From positions 454,598-518,597 of the forward strand of contig CAMYLT010000002.1 of assembly GCA_947259505.1 (NCBI GenBank): a stretch of DNA of 64,000 bases, written 5' to 3'. Origin of the DNA: an uncultured Porticoccus sp. (lineage in GTDB: Bacteria > Pseudomonadota > Gammaproteobacteria > Pseudomonadales > Porticoccaceae). Of this stretch, positions 26,557-38,922 are shown in pieces (positions within the stretch are counted from its first letter, which is position 1; each line of letters opens with the position of its first letter). The translations under genes were made by a program, and so were the position numbers. Below the pieces are notes generated by a model. That model was not told where the DNA came from. It worked only from the letters and a program-made list of their open reading frames with translations, and searched no databases.

Positions 26557-27252
26557 TCAAGGCTGCTTACTCACGGGTTCAGGGCTGCCGTCCGAGACCT
26601 CTAGCGCTGGTGGGGTTGCCTCAGAGGGTTCCTCCGGAGGCTTCTCAACTATACCCAGCCACTGGCCTATTTTCCTGAGGAGACGCATCAGCAGTCGCAG
26701 CAATTTTGGCAACAACCAGATTACCAAAGCGATGAATAGAATCATCAGACAAAGGAACAATAACGGATGATTAAACATTGCCCACAGACCGCCCAGCACC
26801 AGCAAGTCTTCACTAATGGATGCCACCCAGTTGGTAAAGGGTTCTGGCGAAGTGTTGATTAATGCCCGCGTTGACGCCTTGGTTAAGTGACTAGCCCCAG
26901 CCATGGTGCCACCCAAGAGTCCTGCCGCAATTTCAAGCGCCGGGGTGACATCACCCACTGCGCCAACGGCAAGCATCGCGCCTGCTGGTATGCGGATAAA
27001 GGTATGTAGCGCATCCCACCCCGTGTCCACACCGGGCACTTTATCGGCAAAAAATTCCACCGCATACATGACCCCCGCCGCAACAATAACCAGCGGGTCC
27101 TGGAGTACCGTCAACTCCGCCGGCAACTGCACATTGCCGGTTGCGCCTGCCAATCCCAGTACCAGCACCGCCGCGTAGAGGTTGATCCCGCTAGCCCAGC
27201 CGACACCCATGGTGAGCGCAATAACACTGATCAACTCATGGTAATTATCCAT
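26557..27252 (-). CDS. DUF4126 inner-membrane protein
   Basis: 231 residues. Starts with the typical ALTMGVGWASGINLYAAVL helix, then the family's DKVPGVDTGWDALHTFIRIPAGA segment; further helices near the C-terminus and a Pro/Glu-rich tail. Function unknown. It sits between recX and a fatty acid hydroxylase-type gene; spacing of 29 bases to recX suggests co-transcription. Confidence 0.85.
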   Translation of the reverse strand: MDNYHELISVIALTMGVGWASGINLYAAVLVLGLAGATGNVQLPAELTVLQDPLVIVAAGVMYAVEFFADKVPGVDTGWDALHTFIRIPAGAMLAVGAVGDVTPALEIAAGLLGGTMAGASHLTKASTRALINTSPEPFTNWVASISEDLLVLGGLWAMFNHPLLFLCLMILFIALVIWLLPKLLRLLMRLLRKIGQWLGIVEKPPEEPSEATPPALEVSDGSPEPVSKQP

Positions 27253-27330
27253 CACTTGCTCCTGCCGACCGGAAGCCAGCCTTTATCTAGTTCTTAGACT
27301 ATGTTCGTTTTATCGCAGCCTTATGGCAAG

Positions 27331-28113
27331 TCAGTCAGCGCGACGTTCGGACTGTGCTCGAAATGGCGCCACCAGCAATTGCATCAGCCCCTGATCAACT
27401 GAGCTATCAAGTCCAATCACCATATCCGGCGTTCGGTCAGTGGAGGAGCGGCTGCCAAACAACCGATCCCAAAAGCTGAATATCGCACCATAGTTACTGT
27501 TGGTGTCCCGCGGCTCTACATGATGATGCACCCAATGAATCGAGGGCGTAATAATCAACCGTGAGAGATAACGCTCCAGCTTTGCTGGCAACCGGACATT
27601 CGAGTGATGAAACCCTGTAAAAATCAGTATCAGAGCTTCGAAGACGATCACTGAGGACAGTGGCAGGGCAAAACAGAAAATCACGGCAGCCCTGACCAAT
27701 GCCGACAAAATCACTTCACCAAAGTGAAAACGCACTGCCGATGTTACATCCAGCCATTGATCCAGGTGATGCACCCGGTGAAAACGCCACAACCAACTGA
27801 TGCGATGATTCGCTCGATGCCACCAGTAAATCCACAGATCCAGCAACAGCAAGTCAACGAACAGCCAGGACCACTGAGGCACCCATGCGGACCACCAGTA
27901 ACTCGCATGATTGGCGGCATAGAGCGTAACTGGCAAGACAATCAGGAGAGAAGCCAGGCTATTACACAACCACAGTGACAGGTTCCTGAACAGCCGCCGT
28001 CCATTGGCAACAGCTGTGACAACCGGTACCGCAGGCAAGGCCCGCTCTGCCACAAACAGCAGTAATAAAAACCCAAACACGATGATCGTTTTGTAGGTAA
28101 TCAGTTCCGGCAT
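27331..28113 (-). CDS. Sterol desaturase/fatty acid hydroxylase-family membrane protein
   Basis: 260 residues. Histidine clusters for a di-iron site: HRANH, HRVHH, then HHSNV and HWVHHHVEP; four or so membrane helices. These enzymes hydroxylate or desaturate lipids using oxygen. ATG 28113 is preferred; a GTG four codons upstream is possible. It is separated from recA by a terminator. Confidence 0.9.
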   Translation of the reverse strand: MPELITYKTIIVFGFLLLLFVAERALPAVPVVTAVANGRRLFRNLSLWLCNSLASLLIVLPVTLYAANHASYWWSAWVPQWSWLFVDLLLLDLWIYWWHRANHRISWLWRFHRVHHLDQWLDVTSAVRFHFGEVILSALVRAAVIFCFALPLSSVIVFEALILIFTGFHHSNVRLPAKLERYLSRLIITPSIHWVHHHVEPRDTNSNYGAIFSFWDRLFGSRSSTDRTPDMVIGLDSSVDQGLMQLLVAPFRAQSERRAD

Positions 28114-28213
28114 ATTACGCTTCACCGCGAGTCGTCATTGAGCAGACCACCGTTTTCGCTCCAACACATTGCATCATTACCTGTTACAGACCCCACAATT
28201 TAACAATCATTAC

Positions 28214-28246
28214 AAAAAAACCGTGCGTTTAACGGCACGGTTTTTT
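28214..28246. terminator. Terminator after recA (bidirectional)
   Basis: AAAAAAACCGTGC, short loop, GCACGGTTTTTT. It stops the minus-strand recA message and could also work in the opposite direction. Confidence 0.9.
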
Positions 28247-28275
28247 GTCTTGGGACATGAGACAGATAAGTTGTG

Positions 28276-29325
28276 TTAGATGTCTGCCTCTTCAATTTCT
28301 GCCACATCAACTTTTTCGCCGGCTTTTGGCGGCTTCGCCACGGGCATCAATTGCTCACGAATCTTCTGCTCGATTTCAGCGGCAACAACAGGATTTTCCC
28401 GCAAGTACTCACAGGCATTAGCCTTGCCCTGGCCGATTTTAGTGCCGTTATAGGCATACCAGGCACCAGCCTTATCCACCAGGCCACACTTAACGCCCAG
28501 GTCGACCACTTCGCCGAGGTGGTTAATGCCTTCGCCATACAGTATCTGGAATTCACACTGTTTGAAGGGTGGTGACACCTTGTTCTTGACCACCTTCACC
28601 CGGGTTTCGTTGCCCACCACTTCTTCCCCTTCCTTGACGGCACCAATGCGGCGTATATCCAACCGCACTGAGGAATAGAACTTCAGGGCATTACCACCGG
28701 TAGTGGTTTCGGGGTTACCAAACATCACACCAATTTTCATGCGAATCTGGTTGATGAAGATCACCAGACAATTGGCCTGTTTGATGTTGCTGGTCAGTTT
28801 GCGCAGTGCCTGGGACATCAAACGCGCCTGCAGGCCGACATGGTGATCGCCCATCTCGCCTTCGATCTCGGCACGAGGCGTCAATGCTGCCACGGAATCC
28901 ACCACCAACACATCAATGGCACCAGAGCGCACCAGCATGTCAGTCACCTCAAGCGCCTGCTCACCGGTATCCGGCTGGGAGACGATCAGGTCGTCCACAT
29001 TGACGCCCAGCTTCTCGGCATAGTCAGGGTCCAACGCATGCTCCGCATCCACAAAAGCACAGGTGCCGCCCTTCTTCTGAGCTTCAGCAATAACCTGCAA
29101 CGTCAGGGTGGTTTTACCGGAAGATTCCGGGCCGTAGATTTCAACAACGCGCCCTTTCGGCAAACCGCCTATGCCCAAGGCGATATCCAGCCCAAGGGAG
29201 CCGGTGGAAATAGAGGGCATAACCACGTGCTCTCTATCACCCATGCGCATGACAGTTCCCTTGCCAAACTGGCGCTCAATTTGGCCCAGCGCTGCCTGAA
29301 GTGCTTTTTCCTTGTTTGGATCCAT
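28276..29325 (-). CDS. recA: Recombinase RecA
   Basis: 349 residues. Walker [10 protein letters not shown], the DNA-binding L1/L2 loops, and a C-terminal acidic tail ending EEADI. It forms filaments on ssDNA for recombination and triggers LexA self-cleavage. A LexA box lies 86 bases upstream, so SOS control is expected. Followed by a strong terminator. Confidence 0.98.
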   Translation of the reverse strand: MDPNKEKALQAALGQIERQFGKGTVMRMGDREHVVMPSISTGSLGLDIALGIGGLPKGRVVEIYGPESSGKTTLTLQVIAEAQKKGGTCAFVDAEHALDPDYAEKLGVNVDDLIVSQPDTGEQALEVTDMLVRSGAIDVLVVDSVAALTPRAEIEGEMGDHHVGLQARLMSQALRKLTSNIKQANCLVIFINQIRMKIGVMFGNPETTTGGNALKFYSSVRLDIRRIGAVKEGEEVVGNETRVKVVKNKVSPPFKQCEFQILYGEGINHLGEVVDLGVKCGLVDKAGAWYAYNGTKIGQGKANACEYLRENPVVAAEIEQKIREQLMPVAKPPKAGEKVDVAEIEEADI

Positions 29326-29410
29326 GACCGATGCCTCTTTGCTACTTAAATTGCTACTTGAATCGTTACATTAAATCAGAATGGGGGTAGCTTACCCCAA
29401 CAGCAGAATA

Positions 29411-29426
29411 CTGTATAGCCATACAG
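29411..29426. promoter_or_regulatory. LexA (SOS) box upstream of recA
   Basis: CTGTATAGCCATACAG, matching CTGT-N8-ACAG with a symmetric core. It is 86 bases before the recA start and directly after the pncC stop, the expected place for the recA promoter. Confidence 0.9.
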
Positions 29427-29430
29427 TGTT

Positions 29431-29919
29431 TTAATTCTCGAGCAAATTGATCAACCCGGTTAACGCCTGCAACACTGATGCCGCCCGCACTGCCTGCCTG
29501 TCGCCTTCAAAATGCAGACAGCGCGTCACTGAAACACCGTTGCGGTGAAGCCAGCAAAACCATACGGTACCCACCGGCCTCTCTGCTGTACCGCCATCTG
29601 GTCCGGCAATGCCACTCACCGCCACCGCAATATCTGCCTGAGCGAGGTCGAGTACACCTTGAGCCATCTCCCGCACCACCGCCTCGCTCACAGCACCCTG
29701 TTCAGACAGTGTTTGCGGGGAAACACCCAGCAATTGCTGTTTGGCGCTGTTGGCATAGGTGATCAACCCCAGTTGGAACCAGCTGGAGCTGCCGGCTATA
29801 TCCGTAATGGCGTTGGCGATACCGCCACCGGTGCAGGATTCAGCGCAGGTGACCGTGGCATGGCTGCTCAACAGCAGGTCACCAAGGCGGGTAGCGATTA
29901 TGTGGATCGAGTTTTCCAT
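29431..29919 (-). CDS. pncC: Nicotinamide-nucleotide amidase (CinA C-terminal domain type)
   Basis: 162 residues from ATG 29919. Pattern VTCAESCTGGGIANAIT and SGIAGPDGGTAERPVGTVW are diagnostic of the stand-alone CinA C-domain, which converts nicotinamide mononucleotide to nicotinate mononucleotide. Placement just upstream of recA is common in this class. A TTG 12 codons upstream is a possible alternative start. Confidence 0.92.
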   Translation of the reverse strand: MENSIHIIATRLGDLLLSSHATVTCAESCTGGGIANAITDIAGSSSWFQLGLITYANSAKQQLLGVSPQTLSEQGAVSEAVVREMAQGVLDLAQADIAVAVSGIAGPDGGTAERPVGTVWFCWLHRNGVSVTRCLHFEGDRQAVRAASVLQALTGLINLLEN

Positions 29920-29989
29920 ATCGAGACGGTAAGCCAGCAACACTTGTCCCGGCAAGCACTAACCGGGCACAACAGATTGATTCAAAGTC

Positions 29990-31132
29990 TTATTTAAACG
30001 TGACTGTCACCAGAGTCTCGTAATGGTAGGTACCGGGAAACAGGTCAATTAGGCTGACGTGCTCGATACGTGCTTTATTACCAAGCTGCTGCAGATCACG
30101 CACCATAGTCGCCGCGCTGCAACTCACATAAATCAGTTTTTTGGGTTTGAAAGCCTTGACCCACTGGTGCAGCAGCGTAAAGCCCTTACGGGGAGGATCG
30201 ACCAATAACACATCGAAACGCTCTGCTTTACAGCGCGCCTTGAAGGTCTTCAATGCCGTCTCGGCAAACAGATCCAAGTGGAGGAAGCTCAGCTCCTCAT
30301 TTTTGACACGGTCAGGGGCATAATCCACCATCACCCGCTCAACTTCCGGATACTGCTCCACAATCAGGTCGGAGAGATTGCCTTCGCCGGAGAACAGGTC
30401 CAGCATGCTGTCCACCAGCATCTCCCCAAGCTGCTCCAGCACGGCCTCCCGGAGCACCTCGTTCATCACGCTGTTGACCTGAGTAAAACCGCCGTGGGCG
30501 TAGGGTTTATCCCACTGCACACTCACACCCTCATCGGCCAGATACAGCTCGCAATGGCCCTGCCCCTGATGGTCTGCCGTCCAACTGCGATCCTGATAAA
30601 GTCCCTCAAAGGTGTCATGCAGTTTCTCGTCGATGGCCAGACAGCCGGGGATCTCCTGCACGCTATCCGCTACTGGATCAATCATGCCGATGTACTTATG
30701 GCGATAGTGCAACTGGATACGGTTGCGATAACCGAGGCGCTGCTCAGCAGCTTTCACTTCAATATCAGGCACCGTAATATCCAGACGTTTCAGGTGCCCT
30801 GAAAGGGCATCCAGCTTATAGCTCAACTCACTCTGGTAATCGGTGTGCAGGAAGTGACAACCCGGGCAACTATCAAAATTGGGGCAAACCGACTCTTCAC
30901 GATTATCAGCCGTTTTCTCCAACGTATCGAGACGCGCAAACAGCACCCCCTTGCTGGCACGGGTGATAGTCGCCTTACCCTCTTCACCCGGCAGAGTCTT
31001 GGCAATAAAGCAGGGCTTGCCGTCGATGTGCGCCACGCCTTGCCCCATGGCATCCATAGACTCAATAGTGAAGGAGACCTTCCTGTTGGTCATTTTCGAA
31101 GGGGCTCTGGGATGATGTTTTCTCGGTTTCAA
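29990..31132 (-). CDS. Class I SAM-dependent RNA methyltransferase (TrmA/RumA family)
   Basis: 380 residues from a TTG with AAGGAA about 6 bases upstream; an ATG 13 codons later lacks such a site. Domains: basic N-terminus, TRAM domain (IESMDAMGQGVAHIDGKPCFI), a Cys cluster CPNFDSCPGC for an iron-sulfur centre, and a methyltransferase domain with DLFSGEGNLS, DPPRKGF and the catalytic YVSCSAATM. It makes 5-methyluridine in rRNA or tRNA; which position is not certain. It is divergent from mutS. Confidence 0.88.
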   Translation of the reverse strand: MKPRKHHPRAPSKMTNRKVSFTIESMDAMGQGVAHIDGKPCFIAKTLPGEEGKATITRASKGVLFARLDTLEKTADNREESVCPNFDSCPGCHFLHTDYQSELSYKLDALSGHLKRLDITVPDIEVKAAEQRLGYRNRIQLHYRHKYIGMIDPVADSVQEIPGCLAIDEKLHDTFEGLYQDRSWTADHQGQGHCELYLADEGVSVQWDKPYAHGGFTQVNSVMNEVLREAVLEQLGEMLVDSMLDLFSGEGNLSDLIVEQYPEVERVMVDYAPDRVKNEELSFLHLDLFAETALKTFKARCKAERFDVLLVDPPRKGFTLLHQWVKAFKPKKLIYVSCSAATMVRDLQQLGNKARIEHVSLIDLFPGTYHYETLVTVTFK

Positions 31133-31320
31133 TGGATTTCCTTGCTTTGAGTGACGTAAAGATCATGACAAATCAGATGGCGCATAGTATGCCTTAAAGC
31201 TAGCCAAAACAGACCAAGCGTTTCGCAAAGAAGGTCTTTGGGAGAACAATCCAACTGCTGTTTTGCTACCCCGGCAATTCACGTAGAATCCTGTCCTTGT
31301 TTCACTCGAAAAACCCCATC

Positions 31321-33903
31321 ATGACTGCAGCGGCAATGCCCGAACAGCACACCCCGATGATGCAGCAGTACCTGCGCATCAAAGCCCAACACCCGCACGA
31401 GCTGGTGTTCTATCGTATGGGCGACTTCTACGAACTGTTCTACGACGACGCAAAAAAAGCAGCCCGCCTGCTGGATGTCACCCTGACCGCCCGTGGCAAG
31501 TCTGCCGGACAACCTATCCCCATGGCGGGGGTTCCCTACCATGCGGCAGAGGGCTATCTCGCCAAACTGGTCAAACTGGGTGAGTCGGTGGCCATTTGCG
31601 AGCAGATCGGCGATCCCGCCACCAGCAAGGGGCCGGTCGAGCGGCAGGTCATGCGCATCGTCACCCCCGGGACCATCAGCGATGAGGCGTTACTCGATGA
31701 ACGTCGCGATAACCTGCTGGCCGCCATCGCCCATCACAAGGGTCAGTTTGGTGTCGCCACGCTGGACATTGGCAGCGGTCGTTTTCTGGTGCTGGAAGTG
31801 GACAGTCCGGAAGGACTGCTCGGCGAACTGCAACGTCTGAACCCCGCCGAACTACTGGTGGGAGATGATTTCCCCTTCCCTGAGCTGTTACAGCAACGCC
31901 GCGGTGTGCGCCACCGCCAGCCTTGGGAATTCGAGGTGGACACCGCACGACGCCAGTTAATTGACCAGTTCGGCACCAAGAATCTGGCCGCTTTTGGCTG
32001 TGACCACCTGCCACTGGCTCTGGCTGCTGCGGGCTGTCTGATGCAATACGCGCGGGAAACCCAGCGCACCGCACTGCCACATATTCGTGCCCTCAGCCAC
32101 GAGAATCGCGATGACAGTGTCATCCTCGATGCCGCCACCCGCCGCAATCTGGAACTGAGCGTCAACCTCAACGGCGAAACCGATAACACTCTCTTGTCGG
32201 TGCTGGACACCACCGCCACCGCCATGGGTGGTCGACTGCTCAATCGCTGGATCAATCGTCCACTGCGCAATTTGGGTATTCTTCAGGGGCGGCAGCAGGC
32301 ATTGGCAGCACTGCGGCAGGACTACCGCTATGAATCACTGACCGAGCATCTGAAACAGGTGGGCGATATGGAGCGTATCCTCGGCCGTGTCGCCCTGCGC
32401 TCAGCCCGCCCCCGCGACTTGACTCGCCTGCGGCAGTCCCTCGCCGCCCTGCCCGGCATTCAGCAAGTGCTTTCAGCAACCGAAGCCGACCGTTTACAGC
32501 AACTCTCACAACAGGCTGGCGAATTTCCCGAACTGGTAGCGCTACTCGAGCGCGCCATTGCCGAAAACCCACCGGTGGTAATTCGCGATGGCGGGGTCAT
32601 TGCCGAAGGCTACGACAGCGAACTGGACGAGCTGCGCAACCTCAGCAGCAACGCCGGGCAATTTCTGGTGGATCTGGAAGAGCGGGAAAAACAGCGCACC
32701 GGTATCAGCACCCTCAAGGTGGGCTACAACCGGGTGCACGGCTATTACATTGAAATCTCCCGCGGCCAGTCCAGCCAGGCTCCGGTGGAGTACATTCGCC
32801 GCCAGACCCTCAAGAATGCCGAGCGCTACATCACCCCCGAGCTAAAAACATTCGAGGACAAAGCCCTCAGCGCGAAAAGCCGCGCATTGAGCAGGGAAAA
32901 AGCCCTCTACGAAGAACTGGTGGAAACCCTCAATGAACAGCTGCTGCCATTGCAGGACTGTGCTGCCGCCGTGTCGGAACTGGACGTGCTGGGGTGCCTG
33001 GCAGAGCGAGCCGACAGCCTCAGCATGATTCCACCCTCTCTTGTGGAGGAACCCGGTATCGAGGTACAGGGCGGTCGCCACCCGGTGGTGGAACAGGTAC
33101 TCGACAGCCCCTTTGTGGCCAACGACCTCAGCTTTAATGAACAGCGCCGCATGCTGGTGATCACTGGCCCCAACATGGGTGGTAAATCCACCTATATGCG
33201 CCAGGCTGCACTAATCGTGCTGCTGGCCCATATTGGCAGTTGCGTGCCCGCCCAACATGCCACCATTGGCCTGGTGGACCGTATCTTTACCCGCATCGGC
33301 TCCTCCGACGACCTGGCCGGTGGGCGATCCACCTTTATGGTGGAAATGACTGAAACCGCCAACATCCTGCACAATGCCAGTGAACGCAGCCTGGTGCTGA
33401 TGGATGAAATCGGTCGCGGCACCAGTACCTTTGATGGCCTGTCGCTCGCCTGGGCCTGCGCCGTACAACTGGCCGAAAAGGTAAAAGCTTTCACCCTGTT
33501 TGCCACCCACTACTTTGAGCTGACCGCTCTGCCTGAAAAAACGGCTGGCGTTGCCAACGTGCATCTGGATGCCACCGAGTACAACGACGATATCGTGTTC
33601 CTGCACGCGGTGCAGGAGGGCCCAGCCAGTCAGAGCTACGGTATTCAGGTGGCCAAGCTGGCAGGTATTCCTGCGGAAGTCATCGCCCTGGCCCGACTGG
33701 AGCTGGCGAGCCTCGAGGCAGGTGCCCACGCTGCGGCGACCATCAAGTCCGGCGGTGAACAACCGGTGCAACGGGAACTGTTTACCGACCCGGTGGGCAC
33801 GGCACTGCTGGAAGCCCTTGCTGGCCTGGATCCAGACGACCTCAGCCCCAAACAGGCCCTGGAACAGCTTTACATACTGAAACAGCTGAGCAAGTCACGT
33901 TGA
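31321..33903 (+). CDS. mutS: DNA mismatch repair protein MutS
   Basis: 860 residues from ATG 31321; an 8-codon upstream extension is open but not conserved. N-terminal mismatch-contact motif [11 protein letters not shown], clamp and lever domains, Walker [10 protein letters not shown] and [12 protein letters not shown]. It detects mismatches and recruits MutL. fdxA follows, the usual order in this group. Confidence 0.98.
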   Translation: MTAAAMPEQHTPMMQQYLRIKAQHPHELVFYRMGDFYELFYDDAKKAARLLDVTLTARGKSAGQPIPMAGVPYHAAEGYLAKLVKLGESVAICEQIGDPATSKGPVERQVMRIVTPGTISDEALLDERRDNLLAAIAHHKGQFGVATLDIGSGRFLVLEVDSPEGLLGELQRLNPAELLVGDDFPFPELLQQRRGVRHRQPWEFEVDTARRQLIDQFGTKNLAAFGCDHLPLALAAAGCLMQYARETQRTALPHIRALSHENRDDSVILDAATRRNLELSVNLNGETDNTLLSVLDTTATAMGGRLLNRWINRPLRNLGILQGRQQALAALRQDYRYESLTEHLKQVGDMERILGRVALRSARPRDLTRLRQSLAALPGIQQVLSATEADRLQQLSQQAGEFPELVALLERAIAENPPVVIRDGGVIAEGYDSELDELRNLSSNAGQFLVDLEEREKQRTGISTLKVGYNRVHGYYIEISRGQSSQAPVEYIRRQTLKNAERYITPELKTFEDKALSAKSRALSREKALYEELVETLNEQLLPLQDCAAAVSELDVLGCLAERADSLSMIPPSLVEEPGIEVQGGRHPVVEQVLDSPFVANDLSFNEQRRMLVITGPNMGGKSTYMRQAALIVLLAHIGSCVPAQHATIGLVDRIFTRIGSSDDLAGGRSTFMVEMTETANILHNASERSLVLMDEIGRGTSTFDGLSLAWACAVQLAEKVKAFTLFATHYFELTALPEKTAGVANVHLDATEYNDDIVFLHAVQEGPASQSYGIQVAKLAGIPAEVIALARLELASLEAGAHAAATIKSGGEQPVQRELFTDPVGTALLEALAGLDPDDLSPKQALEQLYILKQLSKSR

Positions 33904-33933
33904 TTTGCCACAAGCTGTGCCTATAAATTAGCC

Positions 33934-33954
33934 TCCGGTGGTTTAAATACCGGA
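33934..33954. promoter_or_regulatory. Inverted repeat TCCGGT-N9-ACCGGA in the fdxA promoter
   Basis: A perfect 6-base dyad just upstream of the -10 box of fdxA, overlapping the -35 region. Position fits a repressor site or activator site; the regulator is not known. Confidence 0.35.
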
Positions 33955-33971
33955 TTTTATTTCTGTATAAT
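33942..33971 (+). promoter_or_regulatory. Predicted sigma-70 promoter of fdxA
   Basis: -10 box TATAAT at 33966-33971, weak -35 TTTAAA at 33942-33947 with an 18-base spacer. The -10 lies 40 bases before the fdxA ATG. Confidence 0.55.
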
Positions 33972-34010
33972 GCGCCGCTGTTCCATTAGCCGCTTCACGG
34001 AGAACACCCA

Positions 34011-34334
34011 ATGACATTTGTCGTCGGCGAAAACTGTATTAAGTGCAAATACACTGACTGTGTAGAAGTCTGCCCTGTGGACTGCTTCTACGAAGGCCCG
34101 AATTTCCTGGTCATCCACCCGGACGAGTGTATCGACTGCGCCCTCTGTGAGCCGGAGTGCCCCGCCGAAGCCATCTTCTCGGAAGACGAGCTGCCCGATA
34201 ACCAGCAGGTTTATCTGGAACTGAATTCCGAACTGGCGGACGTGTGGCCGAACATTACCGAGAAGAAAGACTCCCTCCCCGACGCAGAAGAGTGGGATGG
34301 TGTAACAGACAAGTTGCAATACCTGGAGCGCTGA
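34011..34334 (+). CDS. fdxA: 7Fe-type ferredoxin FdxA
   Basis: 107 residues. N-terminal C-x7-C-x3-C-P ([18 protein letters not shown]) for a 3Fe-4S and 4Fe-4S pair, second cluster [12 protein letters not shown]. The length and C-terminal tail ([13 protein letters not shown]) fit FdxA. An electron carrier in the cytoplasm. It has its own promoter and a strong terminator, so it is probably monocistronic. Confidence 0.96.
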   Translation: MTFVVGENCIKCKYTDCVEVCPVDCFYEGPNFLVIHPDECIDCALCEPECPAEAIFSEDELPDNQQVYLELNSELADVWPNITEKKDSLPDAEEWDGVTDKLQYLER

Positions 34335-34350
34335 GCCTCCACGCATTGTT

Positions 34351-34379
34351 AAAAAAGGCGGCCACTGGCCGCCTTTTTT
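34351..34379 (+). terminator. Terminator after fdxA
   Basis: AAAAAAGGCGGCC, 3-base loop, GGCCGCCTTTTTT; it can work in both directions and would also stop sppA transcription arriving from the right. Confidence 0.9.
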
Positions 34380-34427
34380 GTGTCCTGGTGTTATGTCCTG
34401 CTGATACCAGAACCCTCACAACCAGGC

Positions 34428-36277
34428 TCAGCGTATATCACACTCAAAACACTCCAGGTACATCCCGCGAGGATCGTTGAAGTGGTTCAATGGCTCCAGC
34501 TTGCGACCCAGATCGTAGACACTGGCCAGCCAACCTTGGGGAGTCCAACTGCGAGGTAACATGGCCAGCCACGCACCCGCCTGACCATTTGTCAGCTCCT
34601 GTAGCAATTGCTCACGGAAATTCAGCGGCTTGCTGATTTCCTCCACCTCATACAGATCCAGCCCAGCCAACTTGGCCGCCGCCTGAGTAGCCTGCTGAAG
34701 ATCGCCCAGCTGATCCACCAGACCCAGCTCTTGCGCCTTCACTCCGGTCCAGACGCGGCCCTGAGCGACTTGGTGAACCTGTTCCGGCGTACTGCCCCTG
34801 GCCTCTGCCACCAACTCCAGGAAATGGTCGTAGATATGGTTAACGCCGGACTGGATCACTTGCGCTGCCTGATCTGACATGGGCCGATCCAGCTGATAGA
34901 GATCGGCCAGTTCGGTGGTGCCGATACCGTCGCTGCTGACACCCAGTGCAGCCAGACTTTCTTCAAAGGTGGGCACCACGCCAAACACGCCAATGGAACC
35001 GGTAATAGTAGTGGGGCTTGCCCAAACCTCATTGGCCCCCATCGCTATCCAGTATCCTCCAGACGCCGCAACGGTACCCATGGACACAATCACCGGGAGA
35101 CCGGCCTTGCGGGTCGCGATCACTTCCTGACGGATCACTTCAGAAGCAAACGCACTGCCACCGGGACTGTCGATACGCAGCACCAACGCCTTGAGCTGGT
35201 CGTTCCGACGCGCTTGCTGGAGCAACTTTGCCAGACTGTCACCGCCCACTGTACCGGCCGGCTGCTCGCCATCCAAAATCATTCCCTTGGCCACAATCAA
35301 ACCGATCTTGCCTGTATCTGGTTGCGTTTCCAACGCCTGTGACCTGCGGGTATGGCTCAGGTAGCGCTTCATGTCGATGCCCTGGTAACCACCTTCGTCA
35401 TTAACCCCCGCCAGTTCCCGGAGGCGCTCAGACATCTGCGGTCGTGTCGACAGTTTATCCACCAGCCCGCTGACCACGGCCAGTTCCGCGGCATTGCCCC
35501 GGTGAGTCTCCAGCTTGGCACCGAGATTATTGACGTAATCATTGATGGCATCAGTGGGCAGGTTGCGCTGGGTTTCTACACGATGAGTAAAGACTGCCCA
35601 GAGAGCATTCAGCCAGGCACTATTGTGTTCCCGCGAGGCCGCGGACATGTCATTACGGGTAAATGGCTCGATCGCATCCTTGTAGGTGCCGACCCGGAAC
35701 ACGTGCACGTTGATACGCAGCTTATCCAGGGCATCTTTGAAGTAGTTGTGGTAGCTGCCATAACCGGTGATCAACACCGCACCCATCGGGTTGAGATGAA
35801 TTTCATCCGCATAGCTGGCCAGGTAATACTGCTCCTGGGTGTAATTGTCACCCACCGCGATAATGGGCTTGCCGCTCTCACGGAAACGCTTCAAAGCCTG
35901 CCCCACGTATTCCAGCTTGGTGAGACCGCCACCGAGCAGGTAATCGAGTTCCAGCACCAATGAGGTAATACGCGGATCAACAGCAGCCCGATCGATGGCT
36001 TCGACCAGATCCTGCACCAGGGTTTCCGCATCTGCCGGGCTACTCTGCTGCATCAATTGCGTCAGCGGGTCCGAGTAGGTCTTCTGCTCTACCAAAAAAC
36101 CGCCCGGCGCAATGCGCAGGGCCGCGCTATCCGGCAAGGGCTGCACATCTTCCTGGAACATACTCAACACCAGTGCGACCACCACCAGCACGAAAATGAT
36201 ATTGATCAGCACCCGGATCCCGTGGGCCAGCTTGCCGATGAACCCAAAGAAGCGTCGTATCAGACCGGGCTTGTCAC

Positions 36278-36281
<4 letters not shown>
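34428..36281 (-). CDS. sppA: Signal peptide peptidase SppA, long (67K) type
   Basis: 617 residues, one N-terminal membrane helix (about 23-40). Two repeated S49 domains: the general-base Lys is in GTYKDAIEPF and the nucleophile Ser in VAASGGYW. It digests cleaved signal peptides in the inner membrane. Its start overlaps the end of the DUF2069 gene by 4 bases (ATGA), so arsC-wrbA-DUF2069-sppA reads as one operon. Confidence 0.95.
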
Positions 36282-37589
<1,308 letters not shown>

Positions 37590-37674
37590 GATCTTTGTGT
37601 AGAATACCCTTGATGGAAAAATGCATTCTAGCTGCAAATAGACCAGCTGGGCCAGACGAGGAAGGAGTGCGTCC

Positions 37675-38922
37675 ATGACGCTGAATGAACGACTGGAAAT
37701 GACCGGCCTGTTTTTTCGCCACCTGGGAAGTCGCTTTGCCAGCGACGGCTGCCGTCAAAGTGCCGCAGCACTCACCTATATGAGCCTGTTTGCCGTGGTG
37801 CCGCTGATGACACTCATGTACTCAATGTTCTCCCTGATCCCCGCATTTCAGGGACTTGGCGAACAGGTACAGCAGCTGATTTTCAGCAATTTTGTCCCCC
37901 AGAGCGGCGCTGAAATCCAGGACTACCTGAGCGAGTTTTCCAGCCAGGCCCGCACCCTCTCCGCTGCGGGGGCCATTATTCTGGTGATCACCTCCTACCT
38001 GATGCTCACCAACATTGAACACACCTTCAACAACATCTGGGGCACTGCCGGTGCCCGGCGCGGTCTCTCCAGCTTCCTGCTCTACTGGGGCATTCTCAGC
38101 CTCGGGCCCTTGCTGCTGGGGGTAGGACTGATGATGCGCACCTACCTGGTCTCCTTTCAACTGCTGGTTGACGAGGTAGATGTACTGGGTATCACTGCAT
38201 TGATTTTCGAGTATCTGCCGATGCTGTTCACCTGGGCGGCCTTTACCCTGCTGTTTCTTGCCGTGCCCAACTGCAAGGTTTCCGGTCGCTACGCCACGAT
38301 CGGCGGGCTGATTACCACCTTGCTGTTTGAACTGGCCAAACTGGCCTTTGGCGCCCTGATCGCCCATTCCAGCTACACCACCGTGTATGGGGCGTTCGCC
38401 ATCGTACCGATTTTTCTGATCTGGATTTACCTGATGTGGATTATCGTGCTGGGCGGCGCCGAGCTGGTGCGCTCCATGGAAACCTTCCGAACGGTGTGGC
38501 GCGGCTATGAATATCCCGAGCTGATCGCAGTCATCGTGGTGATGTGGGAATGCTGGCGCAAACAACAAGTGGGCGGGTCTGTCTCGGACCGGGATATTAT
38601 CAACAGCGGACTGGAAGAACAGCACTGGCGACAATTGCGCGATCTACTGATCGACAAGCGCCTGATCGTGGTCACCAGCAATGGCCGCTATATTCTGACC
38701 CGCGACCCCCACCAATTAAAGCTGTCCGACCTCGTCCACTTGAGTGGTCGCAGTATCACCGCGCTACCGGGCAGTAAGGCCAACGAAGCGCTTTCCGGTT
38801 ACCCCTGGTATGGGCGCCTCTCAGCGTTACTCCGCAACTCTGAAAACCAGTTGCAGGAAACCCTCTCACCCACCGTGGCAGAATTGTTCGAACAGGAGTC
38901 GACTGTTGATAAAAACGATTAG
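37675..38922 (+). CDS. YihY-family inner-membrane protein (BrkB/RNase BN-like)
   Basis: 415 residues. About six membrane helices in residues 30-265 with the family pattern AAALTYMSLFAVVPL and FNNIWG. A cytoplasmic C-terminal part of about 140 residues with a winged-helix look follows. The old RNase BN name is not valid; function is unknown. Its end overlaps the next gene by 17 bases. Confidence 0.93.
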   Translation: MTLNERLEMTGLFFRHLGSRFASDGCRQSAAALTYMSLFAVVPLMTLMYSMFSLIPAFQGLGEQVQQLIFSNFVPQSGAEIQDYLSEFSSQARTLSAAGAIILVITSYLMLTNIEHTFNNIWGTAGARRGLSSFLLYWGILSLGPLLLGVGLMMRTYLVSFQLLVDEVDVLGITALIFEYLPMLFTWAAFTLLFLAVPNCKVSGRYATIGGLITTLLFELAKLAFGALIAHSSYTTVYGAFAIVPIFLIWIYLMWIIVLGGAELVRSMETFRTVWRGYEYPELIAVIVVMWECWRKQQVGGSVSDRDIINSGLEEQHWRQLRDLLIDKRLIVVTSNGRYILTRDPHQLKLSDLVHLSGRSITALPGSKANEALSGYPWYGRLSALLRNSENQLQETLSPTVAELFEQESTVDKND

